Shown: piece by piece, positions 1 to 7,197 of the stretch
Position numbering within the stretch: position 1 is the stretch's first letter
Layout: the number at the start of each line of letters is the position of its first letter
Notes under the pieces: generated by a model
Databases searched by the model: none
What the model was told of the DNA's origin: nothing
What the model saw: only the letters and a program-made list of their open reading frames with translations
Assembly (NCBI GenBank): GCA_013141015.1
Contig: JABFRT010000027.1
Coordinates: 1 to 64,000 of the forward strand
Direction of reading: 5' to 3'
DNA: 64,000 nucleotides
From: Hyphomicrobium sp.
Lineage (GTDB): Bacteria; Pseudomonadota; Alphaproteobacteria; Rhizobiales; Hyphomicrobiaceae
Made by a program: the position numbers and the translations under genes

Positions 1-2
1 CC

Positions 3-1055
3 AGTTCCTGCATTGGCCACGGAGCCTGCAAGGCCGCATGTCCCTTTGACGCGATCACACTGGTTTTTGGATCTGCAACGCGAGGCGTCGATCTGCCTGT
101 GGTTGGCCCTGATTTCCAGACTAATATTCCTGGAATTTATGTGGCCGGAGAATTGGGCGGCATGGGGCTGATCCGCAACGCAATTGAGCAAGGCAAGCAA
201 GCGGTCGGTGAAATTGCAGGCAGAACCAAAGGCCGTGCGTCAGATTTTCTTGACGTCGTGATTGTCGGAGCGGGGCCCGCAGGATTTTCAGCCAGTCTCG
301 CGGCCAAACAAAAAGGCCTGAGCTTTAAGACGTTCGACCAGGAGTCCCTGGGCGGAACGGTTGCGCATTTCCCGCGCGGCAAGATCGTGATGTCACGTCC
401 GGCGCAGCTGCCAATTGTTGGCCAAGTCGAACTCGACCGGTCGACCAAAGAAGACTTGCTGGCGTTTTGGAGTGACGTGCAGAACAAGACAAATCTTGAA
501 ATCAACTTCAACGAGCCCGTCAATAGCATTGCCGCCATAGACGTGGGCGGCCCAGGCTTCTCCGTCACAACCAGCCGCGGCACCTATCGCACGCGCTGCA
601 TCCTCTTGTGCATTGGACGGCGCGGTTCACCAAGAAAACTTGAAGTGCCCGGAGAAGACTTGTCACATGTCGTCTACCGGTTGATCGACGCTGAGCAGTA
701 TAGCAACCAAAAAGTTGTCGTTGTGGGGGGCGGCGATAGCGCTATCGAAGCTGCCGTCAGTATTGCTGAACAGCCAGGTACGACCGTCACACTGTCGTAC
801 CGCGGCGAAGCGTTTGGACGGTCGACAGCGCACAACAGGTCGCGGATTGCCCCGCTCATCGAAGCCGGGCGCATTCGCGTCCTATTCAAGTCTGTCGTGA
901 AGTCCATCACATCACAGGCCGTTGAGATTGAGCACGCAGGCCAGCGGGACATCGTAGCAGCTGAAGCTGTTGTGATCTGTGCCGGTGGTATTGTGCCATC
1001 GGACTTCTTAAAATCCTTCGGCATCCACATAGAGACCAAGTATGGAACGATATAG
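3..1055 (+). CDS. FAD/NAD(P)-binding oxidoreductase with a ferredoxin-like motif (5' partial)
   Basis: The gene enters from outside the window; the frame is open from base 3 to a TAG at 1053-1055. The first residues visible form a ferredoxin-like motif, CIGHGACKAACP, in which the second ligand position of the usual CxxCxxCxxxCP pattern is His. A segment ending in GIYVAGELGGMGLIRNA looks like the end of a first FAD domain. A second thioredoxin-reductase-like module follows, with an FAD Rossmann motif (VIVGAGPAGFSASLAA), an NAD(P)H motif (VVVVGGGDSAIEAA) and a closing VVICAGG segment. No CxxC redox pair is seen in this module, so a ferredoxin/NAD(P) electron-transfer role fits better than a disulfide reductase. 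The substrate is unknown. The stop overlaps the next gene by 14 bases, which suggests coupled translation. Confidence 0.75.
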   Translation, partial: SSCIGHGACKAACPFDAITLVFGSATRGVDLPVVGPDFQTNIPGIYVAGELGGMGLIRNAIEQGKQAVGEIAGRTKGRASDFLDVVIVGAGPAGFSASLAAKQKGLSFKTFDQESLGGTVAHFPRGKIVMSRPAQLPIVGQVELDRSTKEDLLAFWSDVQNKTNLEINFNEPVNSIAAIDVGGPGFSVTTSRGTYRTRCILLCIGRRGSPRKLEVPGEDLSHVVYRLIDAEQYSNQKVVVVGGGDSAIEAAVSIAEQPGTTVTLSYRGEAFGRSTAHNRSRIAPLIEAGRIRVLFKSVVKSITSQAVEIEHAGQRDIVAAEAVVICAGGIVPSDFLKSFGIHIETKYGTI

Positions 1056-2139
1056 CTATCGCGCGCACTGCATCAAGACGGTGATATTGAGTGCGGCCGT
1101 TCTGTTCAGTCCGCAAAGAGTTTGCGGACAAGACGTATCCGTGCCGGCACCCAAGGAGCCCGCGCAAACCACAGCAGCCAAAAGCACAACGCCGCTCATC
1201 GATGCCGTTTTGAACGGTGACGCCAAGGCGGTTGCCGCCTCGGCCGCAACGAAATCCAATCTCAACGAACGCGATGCCGCCGGGAATTCACCGTTGGCAC
1301 TGGCGGCAAAGTCCGGTCACGTCTCAATCACCAAGCTGCTGATTGATGCGGGTGCGGAAATCAACCATCAGAACGCACACGGCGAGACTCCATTAGCGTT
1401 TGCTGCGATGGCAGGACATGGGCCGATTGTCCGCGCACTTTTGACGAAAGGAGCTGACTTCCGGCTATTGTCAAAGTCGAAAATGCCGCCACTGGCATTG
1501 GCTGCATCCGGCTGCTTTGACGCCTCTTTGGCAGCGATTCTGGATGCGGGAGAACAGGCAGACGCTCCGCTACCCGATGGTCGCAGGGCGCTGATGATTG
1601 TGGCGCAGACCTGTCCCCCGGCTATCGCCGACATGCTCATTACCAAAGGTGCACAAGTCGATTCAGCCGATCATTCCGGTCGCACGGCAGCATGGTACGC
1701 TGCCGACAATGGAAAGTTGGCGGTGTTAGAGACGCTATCTGGACGGGGTGCAAACCTTGACCTGCCGGACAAGGAAGAAGAGACACCTCTTTATCGCGCG
1801 CTGTTGCGTGGCAATGAACACGTCTCCACCTATCTGATGGGGCGTGGCTGCAGCATCACGCGAACCACAAAATTTGGCAACACAGCCCTAATGCTTGCAG
1901 CGCGGGGCGGCAACCGCGCGCTGATTGATGCGCTGTTGAAGGTCAATGTTGAGCTGGATTCCCGCAACAGTGCTGGTTATTCAGCGCTAATGATGGCCGC
2001 GGCGCACGGCAACACAGCCGCAGCTGTGGCCTTGATTAAGGCTGGCGCGAACAGCTTTTTACACAACAAGAAGCGGGAGACGGCGCTTGATATTGCGACG
2101 GCTGCTGGCCATCAAGAGATTGTTGACTTGCTGAAGTAG
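1042..2139 (+). CDS. Secreted ankyrin-repeat protein
   Basis: This 365-residue protein begins with a short basic stretch and a hydrophobic segment (residues about 11-28) that looks like a Sec signal peptide ending near CGQD, so it is probably periplasmic. From about residue 50 to the end it is built of roughly nine ankyrin repeats, recognisable by units such as GNSPLALAAKSGHVSITKLL, GETPLAFAAMAGH, GNTALMLAARGG and GYSALMMAAAHGN. Ankyrin repeats bind other proteins; no catalytic domain is present. The ATG lies 14 bases inside the end of the oxidoreductase gene, so the two are probably co-expressed and the ankyrin protein may be its partner, although signal peptide and cytoplasmic-looking oxidoreductase would place them in different compartments. 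A strong hairpin terminator follows. Confidence 0.8.
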   Translation: MERYSYRAHCIKTVILSAAVLFSPQRVCGQDVSVPAPKEPAQTTAAKSTTPLIDAVLNGDAKAVAASAATKSNLNERDAAGNSPLALAAKSGHVSITKLLIDAGAEINHQNAHGETPLAFAAMAGHGPIVRALLTKGADFRLLSKSKMPPLALAASGCFDASLAAILDAGEQADAPLPDGRRALMIVAQTCPPAIADMLITKGAQVDSADHSGRTAAWYAADNGKLAVLETLSGRGANLDLPDKEEETPLYRALLRGNEHVSTYLMGRGCSITRTTKFGNTALMLAARGGNRALIDALLKVNVELDSRNSAGYSALMMAAAHGNTAAAVALIKAGANSFLHNKKRETALDIATAAGHQEIVDLLK

Positions 2140-2173
2140 CCGTTTGCGGCACGCTATTGCAGAACGGGAAAAG

Positions 2174-2205
2174 AAATAGGGGCCCCAAGGGCCCCTATTT
2201 TTATT
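2174..2205. terminator. Bidirectional rho-independent terminator
   Basis: A perfect 12-bp inverted repeat (2174-2185 and 2189-2200, three-base loop) with a GC-rich core, A-rich on one side and T-rich on the other. It lies between the convergent ankyrin gene (ending 2139) and RTX gene (ending 2265) and can stop transcription from both. Confidence 0.88.
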
Positions 2206-2264
2206 GACTGATGTCAGACGCAAATTGGCACGTGTTCTTTTGGATTCACTGCCGTATCCGCCTG

Positions 2265-4163
2265 TTAGATGATGAAGAATTCGGCATTTGTCATGGCGAG
2301 ATTCGTTGTCACAGTAGCAAACTGAACCGCTGCTCCCGCTCCGTTGCCGTCAGCGTCGTAGGACACGGCGCCGGTTGCAGAGTTATAGAGGATACGGTCA
2401 TCTGCATCATGCGCCGCCGCGCCGGTCCAGAACTGTGCCGCTGCGAGAACGCCAGTGGCCGCACCAACGGCCGTGAATATGGCGTTGTCGATCTGGATCG
2501 TGTCTGCTGCTACACTGTAGTCCGTAATGGTATCGACGTTCGTTGCGCCAAGAGCAGTCGTGAATATGAATCTATCGACTCCCGCGCTGCCGCTCAGGGT
2601 GTCGTTTCCGAGTCCGCCATTGAGGTTGTCGTTGCCGCCAAAGCCTTTGATGATGTTGTTGCCGGAATTGCCCGTAATGACGTTGTTGAGGGCATTTCCA
2701 TAGCCAGTGGTATTGAGCGTTCCGGTAAGGATTAGGTTTTCAACGTTGCCACCGTTCACGCCGGCGCCATCGGAATCCGCCAGGTTATAGGACAATTGGA
2801 ATCGTATCGTATCAGTGCCTTGGCCGGCAAGTTCGGTAATGACATCGGTTATAGCACTTACGACGTAGGTATCATTGCCGATGCCGCCCAATAGTGTGTC
2901 ATTGCCTATGCCGCCATCGAGATAATCATCGCCTGCGCCACCGGTGAGAATGTTGACAGCAGCATTTCCAATAATGCCGTTGTTGAGGGCGTTGCCTGTG
3001 CCATTGATCGCTGCGGCACCGGTAAGGATAAGGTTTTCGACGTTGCCGCCGTTGGCGCCTGCGCCGTCCGTGTCGGTGAGATTATACGTGATTGCTGCAT
3101 TGATGGTGTCGGTGCCCTGGGCTGCCAATTCTGTGACGATATCGGTTGCCACATTGACCACGTAGATGTCATTGCCAAGCCCGCCGATCAGGGTGTCATT
3201 GCCAAGGCCGCCATCGAGCGTATCGTTGCCAAGGCCACCGGTGAGAATGTTGACAGCAGCATTTCCAATAATGCCGTTGTTGAGGGCGTTGCCTGTGCCA
3301 TTGATCGCTGCGGCACCGGTAAGGATAAGGTTCTCGACGTTGCCGCCGTTGGCGCCTGCGCCGTCCGTGTCTGTTAGGTTGTACGTGATTGCCGCCTTGA
3401 TGGTGTCGGTGCCTTGGGCAGCCAATTCTGTGACGATGTCTGTGGCCGCGCTGACCACAAAGACGTCATTACCAAGTCCGCCAATCAGGGTGTCATTGCC
3501 AAGACCACCATCGAGCGTATCGTTGCCAAGGCCGCCATTGAGAATGTTGACGGCCGCATTGCCGGTGATCACGTTGTTGAGAGCGTTGCCCGTGCCGTTG
3601 ATGGCAGCGGCGCCGGTGAGGATCAGATTTTCAATATTGCCGCCATTGACACCTGCGCCGTCCGTGTCGGCGAGGCTGTAAGTAAGTGCGGTCTTGATCG
3701 TGTCGGTGCCTTGTCCGGCAAGCTCCGACGCAATGTCGGTTGCGACGTCAAGAATGTAGGTGTCGTCACCGAGGCCGCCGTACATTTTGTCAGCGCCAGC
3801 GCCGCCATCGATCGTATCGTTGCCACCAAGGCCAAAGAGGAAGGCGTCAGCGCCTGCCGTACCAACAATCGAGTCGATCGCAGCGGTGCCAAGGTTGACA
3901 AGGCCGTTCGAGAACTGAACCTTTTCAAAGTTCTTGTACGTCGTCGCTCCGCTCGACGTCGTCACAGACAAAATACCGTCGGCGGTGGCCGTCAGGGTGA
4001 AATATCCGCTTTGATAGCGATCATCCATGATGAGCGTGTCGATGCCGGCAAGCCCGTCAATGAGATTTCCGATTTGGCTGCCGTAGGCGCCGCCATTGAT
4101 CGACGTGCCGGGCTTGGCCTTAATGACCGTATCGACACCCGCAGTCAGGTTTACTGTTGCCAT
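2265..4163 (-). CDS. RTX-type calcium-binding repeat protein, probably secreted by type I secretion
   Basis: A 632-residue, Gly/Asn/Asp/Thr-rich protein full of RTX nonapeptides (GGxGxDxLx), for example GGLGNDTLDGGLGNDTLIGG. After a 132-residue N-terminal part, four consecutive 99-residue units (about residues 133-231, 232-330, 331-429, 430-528) each contain a TDTI..ITYNL..TDGAG segment, an NVENLILTG segment and RTX turns. The last 104 residues resemble the C-terminal secretion region of RTX proteins and end in AEFFII. There is no Sec signal peptide, as expected for type I export. The start ATG has AGGAGAAG upstream. No HlyB-type exporter or TolC gene lies beside it, and no toxin, protease or lipase domain is visible, so a surface, matrix or S-layer-like role is possible. 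ApbE lies 12 bases upstream on the same strand. Confidence 0.85.
   Translation of the reverse strand: MATVNLTAGVDTVIKAKPGTSINGGAYGSQIGNLIDGLAGIDTLIMDDRYQSGYFTLTATADGILSVTTSSGATTYKNFEKVQFSNGLVNLGTAAIDSIVGTAGADAFLFGLGGNDTIDGGAGADKMYGGLGDDTYILDVATDIASELAGQGTDTIKTALTYSLADTDGAGVNGGNIENLILTGAAAINGTGNALNNVITGNAAVNILNGGLGNDTLDGGLGNDTLIGGLGNDVFVVSAATDIVTELAAQGTDTIKAAITYNLTDTDGAGANGGNVENLILTGAAAINGTGNALNNGIIGNAAVNILTGGLGNDTLDGGLGNDTLIGGLGNDIYVVNVATDIVTELAAQGTDTINAAITYNLTDTDGAGANGGNVENLILTGAAAINGTGNALNNGIIGNAAVNILTGGAGDDYLDGGIGNDTLLGGIGNDTYVVSAITDVITELAGQGTDTIRFQLSYNLADSDGAGVNGGNVENLILTGTLNTTGYGNALNNVITGNSGNNIIKGFGGNDNLNGGLGNDTLSGSAGVDRFIFTTALGATNVDTITDYSVAADTIQIDNAIFTAVGAATGVLAAAQFWTGAAAHDADDRILYNSATGAVSYDADGNGAGAAVQFATVTTNLAMTNAEFFII
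2580..3767 (-). repeat. Four 297-bp tandem coding repeats in the RTX gene
   Basis: The 99-residue protein units correspond to 297-bp DNA units at about 3471-3767, 3174-3470, 2877-3173 and 2580-2876. The same sequence starting gtgagaatgttgacagcagc occurs at 2944 and 3241, exactly 297 bases apart. The two middle units are nearly identical at DNA level and the outer ones have diverged. Recent duplication, or homogenisation by recombination, is inferred; copy number may vary between strains. Confidence 0.9.
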
Positions 4164-4175
4164 GTAAGTCTTCTC

Positions 4176-5102
4176 CTATTGTATTGTTGTTGGGTTCGTG
4201 AACTTTTTGCCGTCCAAACCGACGAGCAGGTATGGCTGTTTGGCGTCTGTCAGAAACGCAAGCGCCTCGCCTTCCTTGAGCATCGCAATCGTCGAGCACG
4301 CACCCGCTTGCAGCGCGGTCGGTGCAGATACGCTGACTGACGACCAGAAGTTGACCGGATACCCCGTGCGCGGGTTGAGTACGTGGCAGTAACGGCGGCC
4401 ATCAACGTCGATGTATTTTTCATAGTCGCCGCTGGTCGCCAATGCGCCGAACGCGAGTGGAATCCTTGCGATAATGGATCCGGCGTTTCTTGGGTCTTGC
4501 ACGCCAATTTGCCAGGGCTGACCATCCGGCTGCGGACCGACCGCGCGAATGTCTCCGGCGAGATTGACGTAGCCATGCGCGATGCCGTGATCAGCCAGGG
4601 CCTTGGCCGCGCGATCACAGGCGAATTCTTTTCCAAAGCCGCCGAAGTCGATCTCCATGCCCTTTTCTGCTAACCGCACACCGTACGAATTGCGGACGAC
4701 TTTGTTCCAGTTGATCAAGGGGAGCACAGCTTCCAGTTTATCCTGACTGGCCAATTCGGGTTTGGTAAAATCCCAGCAGCGCCGCAATGGTCCAGACGTC
4801 GCGTCGAATAGGCCGTCACTTGCTTTATGCAGCGTATTCGCGATCTCCAACAGTTCGTTGGTTTCTTGGTCGCAATCGATAAATGTTCCATCTCCTGCGG
4901 ACCCATTGATCCGGCCAATGACACTATCGACGCGATAGCGCGAATATTTTTGCTCAATCCGTTGAACTTCGCGGGTGGCAGCCTGCATGGCATTTGCGGC
5001 CGTCTTCTCATCGCTGGATGCGATGATGATTTCATGTGAGCAGCCCATTGCCCGGAATTCGGTTCTGAATACCTGCATTGTTCCTGCTGAAGGCTGTTCC
5101 AA
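4176..5102 (-). CDS. apbE: FAD:protein FMN transferase (ApbE family)
   Basis: ApbE enzymes attach FMN from FAD covalently to Thr/Ser of target flavoproteins, and some act as FAD hydrolases. The 308-residue product has the family's landmarks: FRAMGCSHEI at the N-terminus, a YSRYRVDSVIGRING segment, SGPL..CWDF, DFGGFGKEFACDRA, NLAGDIRAVG, ALATSGDYEKY and HVLNPRTGYP. No clear signal peptide or lipobox is present, so it may be cytoplasmic or exported by another route. The longest reading frame begins with TTG at 5102 behind AGGAA; an ATG at 5078 (MQVFRTEF) is a good alternative. It is followed after 12 bases by the RTX gene, with which it is probably transcribed. No obvious flavoprotein target such as NqrC, RnfG or an FMN-binding domain protein lies nearby. 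Confidence 0.86.
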   Translation of the reverse strand: MEQPSAGTMQVFRTEFRAMGCSHEIIIASSDEKTAANAMQAATREVQRIEQKYSRYRVDSVIGRINGSAGDGTFIDCDQETNELLEIANTLHKASDGLFDATSGPLRRCWDFTKPELASQDKLEAVLPLINWNKVVRNSYGVRLAEKGMEIDFGGFGKEFACDRAAKALADHGIAHGYVNLAGDIRAVGPQPDGQPWQIGVQDPRNAGSIIARIPLAFGALATSGDYEKYIDVDGRRYCHVLNPRTGYPVNFWSSVSVSAPTALQAGACSTIAMLKEGEALAFLTDAKQPYLLVGLDGKKFTNPTTIQ

Positions 5103-5958
5103 TTATTCCTGGTTGAGCGTGTTGGCATCTTCTATCACCGACGCTGAACTGAAACTGAAGTGAAGCTGAACTCAACTAGACTGCTCTGCTAACGCCCGCT
5201 TGGGTAAGCGAACCGCTGCACGAGTTGCAAGAAGAGTTTGATTGCGAAGCCGTCATCTCTGCTGCGTGTTACGCAGCGGCTGTACGCGCCGTGCCTAATG
5301 ATGGCGTTCTTCAATGTTTGCGGGGCTATCTGCGAACTCAATGTTTCCTGTGATTTGTAGAGCTAGAACCGGTGGGTGGGATTCGTCTAAACACTTTTTT
5401 CACCGTGAGCTCAATGAGTGTGACGATGAGACGTTCAGGCATCATTTGTAGCCTGCAGAATGTTTCCCACGTGATCTCGAAGTCCCTAAAGTTACGGTGC
5501 TGTCATTGTCTGAGGTGAATTCGTCCGCGCAATTGCGTCCCTTGCGCGGGTCTGGCTAAAGATAACGCTTGGTGCGGACGTTTATTCCCGTCGTCACGTC
5601 CAAATGCAGATTGTCAGACGGCGCATGACGTCGCGTGGGTTGCGGCCATCCGCGGACGCGCTGTGTTGAACGGACACGGATCGAAGGCTTGCGCCGCGCC
5701 AATCTTCTTCGGTTTGACTGAGCGACTGCTGAGTGCGGCGTTTTCGCAGGACATGACAAACCATACGGTGTCGCCCGAATGGCGGCGCACGACTGCTTTG
5801 ATTATTTCTCCGCAGCGCAACTTGATCGAGCAGTTCTTCCGCAAGCTGACGCAGTTCCGGCGCATCGCCACCCGTCACCACACGTCCAGTGTAATTTTCT
5901 TTGCAGTCATCCAGCTCGCAGTCGTCAGGATTTGCCTGCGATCAATTGAACCCACGGC
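5103..5958. other. 856-base region without an intact gene
   Basis: It separates the apbE/RTX pair from the ABC export operon. No tRNA, repeat array or terminator was recognised. The 5163-5550 part shows no coding signal; the 5600-5930 part holds a possible frameshifted remnant on the minus strand. Confidence 0.6.
5600..5925 (-). pseudogene. Possible frameshifted remnant of a small protein gene
   Basis: Two overlapping minus-strand frames look like parts of one protein. One reads TGRVVTGGDAPELRQLAEEL and LLDQVALR up to about 5810; the protein-like sequence then appears to continue in the neighbouring frame as CGEIIKAVVRRHSGDTVWFV, MSCENAALSSRSVKPKKIGA and beyond. Each frame loses plausible composition beyond the switch point. 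No start with a convincing ribosome site and no family was recognised. It may be a decayed gene, a sequencing frameshift or chance. Confidence 0.25.
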
Positions 5959-7188
5959 CTAATTGTCCAGAGTGCGTGGGCGCACGCGAACGCCATCTAT
6001 GACCCGGTCGCTTGGGTGCAAGATAACCTGGTCGCCGTCGGCAAGTCCGTCCAATACCTCGGCGTAGGTGGCGTTGCGCTGACCGAGCGTAACGGAAAGT
6101 ACCGCTGCGCGCCCCCCCTTGACCGCGAAGAGCGCCCATTGATTGTCTCGCCGGAATAGAGCGCCGAGCGGCACGAGGCGGACGTTCGCAGATGCGTAGG
6201 CATTTATTTTCACGAACACGCGATAGTCGTGTCCAAGCCGCTGCCACACATCGGCAGGGTCATCGATAGTCAGGATCGTCTTGACACGCTGTTCTTCGAT
6301 ACCGAGTGCCGATATCTTCGTGAAGCCGGACGGCTCTATTGTGCTTACATGAGCATTGAGTGGCTGGCCGCCCCACGCTTCAATGGTGGCAGTTGCGCCG
6401 GGGCGAATTTTGACCGTTTCAGCAGACAATAGATCGACGACGATTTCGAGATTTGCGGGATCGCCGATCTCCAGCACTGGCGCGCCGATGGACAGTGTCT
6501 GCTCACTTTGCGCGACGATCTTGAGCACGCGTCCGCTTTCGGGCGATTTAACGTCGAACGAACAGGCACTTTCCGTCGCCTGACGCACGAGCGGCTGTTC
6601 TGGCCCCAACTGGCGTATGCGGGCGTTTTCAAGTTCGCGCTTGCGGACTTCGAGAGCCGCTTTGGCGCGGGCGATTGACGCTTCGCGCGTTTTGTATTGG
6701 GTCTCGGCCTTCTGCAATGCGGCTTGGGTGGTGATGCCTTTGCTTGCCAGCGATTGTGCCCGCTCGTAGTCAGACTTGGCGAGCTGGAACTCGGCCGTCA
6801 CTTGGCGCAATTCTGCGTCGGCAAGCTGCACGTTTGCCTCGCAGGATTTTACCTGCGATTCGAGTTCGAGCGATGTCCGGAAGTCACGGAATGCTGGCGG
6901 CGGCGGCACAATCGTCGCGACAATTGTTTCACCCTTTACCACGGTGTCTCCGGCTTTCAACGGCGTCCGGCGTACAGTGCCGGCGATGGGTGCGGTGATG
7001 ACATAGACGTCGCGAATCCGCGTCTTGCCTTCGTCATCAATCGTGACCCGCAGGGGCGCGCGCGACACCGTCGCAATATCGACGTCAATGGGCTTTGGAA
7101 GCAGCGCCCACAACAGTGCGCCAGCCATACCTGCCACTACCAGCCCAGACAGAATTCTCTTTGGTGCGAGAGACTGCGCTTTTTCCAC
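5959..7188 (-). CDS. HlyD-family periplasmic adaptor of an ABC export system
   Basis: A 409-residue membrane-fusion protein. One N-terminal membrane segment (about residues 11-30, ILSGLVVAGMAGALLWALL) anchors it in the inner membrane. A biotinyl-lipoyl-like half motif follows (APIAGTVRRTPLKAGDTVVKG), then a long coiled-coil hairpin (about 105-200, rich in Glu, Ala, Lys), the second lipoyl half (KSPESGRVLKIV), a beta-barrel region and a C-terminal membrane-proximal domain. Such adaptors link an inner-membrane exporter to an outer-membrane channel. The start is GTG, preceded by a strong AGGAGG that overlaps the stop region of the upstream permease, so the two are translated together. It is the last gene of the ATPase-permease-adaptor unit. 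No outer-membrane TolC gene is in the window; the substrate is unknown. Confidence 0.88.
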   Translation of the reverse strand: MEKAQSLAPKRILSGLVVAGMAGALLWALLPKPIDVDIATVSRAPLRVTIDDEGKTRIRDVYVITAPIAGTVRRTPLKAGDTVVKGETIVATIVPPPPAFRDFRTSLELESQVKSCEANVQLADAELRQVTAEFQLAKSDYERAQSLASKGITTQAALQKAETQYKTREASIARAKAALEVRKRELENARIRQLGPEQPLVRQATESACSFDVKSPESGRVLKIVAQSEQTLSIGAPVLEIGDPANLEIVVDLLSAETVKIRPGATATIEAWGGQPLNAHVSTIEPSGFTKISALGIEEQRVKTILTIDDPADVWQRLGHDYRVFVKINAYASANVRLVPLGALFRRDNQWALFAVKGGRAAVLSVTLGQRNATYAEVLDGLADGDQVILHPSDRVIDGVRVRPRTLDN

Positions 7189-7197
7189 CGTTCCCTC

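Noticed and set aside
3166-4340. Long plus-strand open frames opposite the RTX gene
   Set aside because: They follow the 297-bp repeats of the minus-strand gene, contain repetitive low-information sequence and have no ribosome site or family resemblance.
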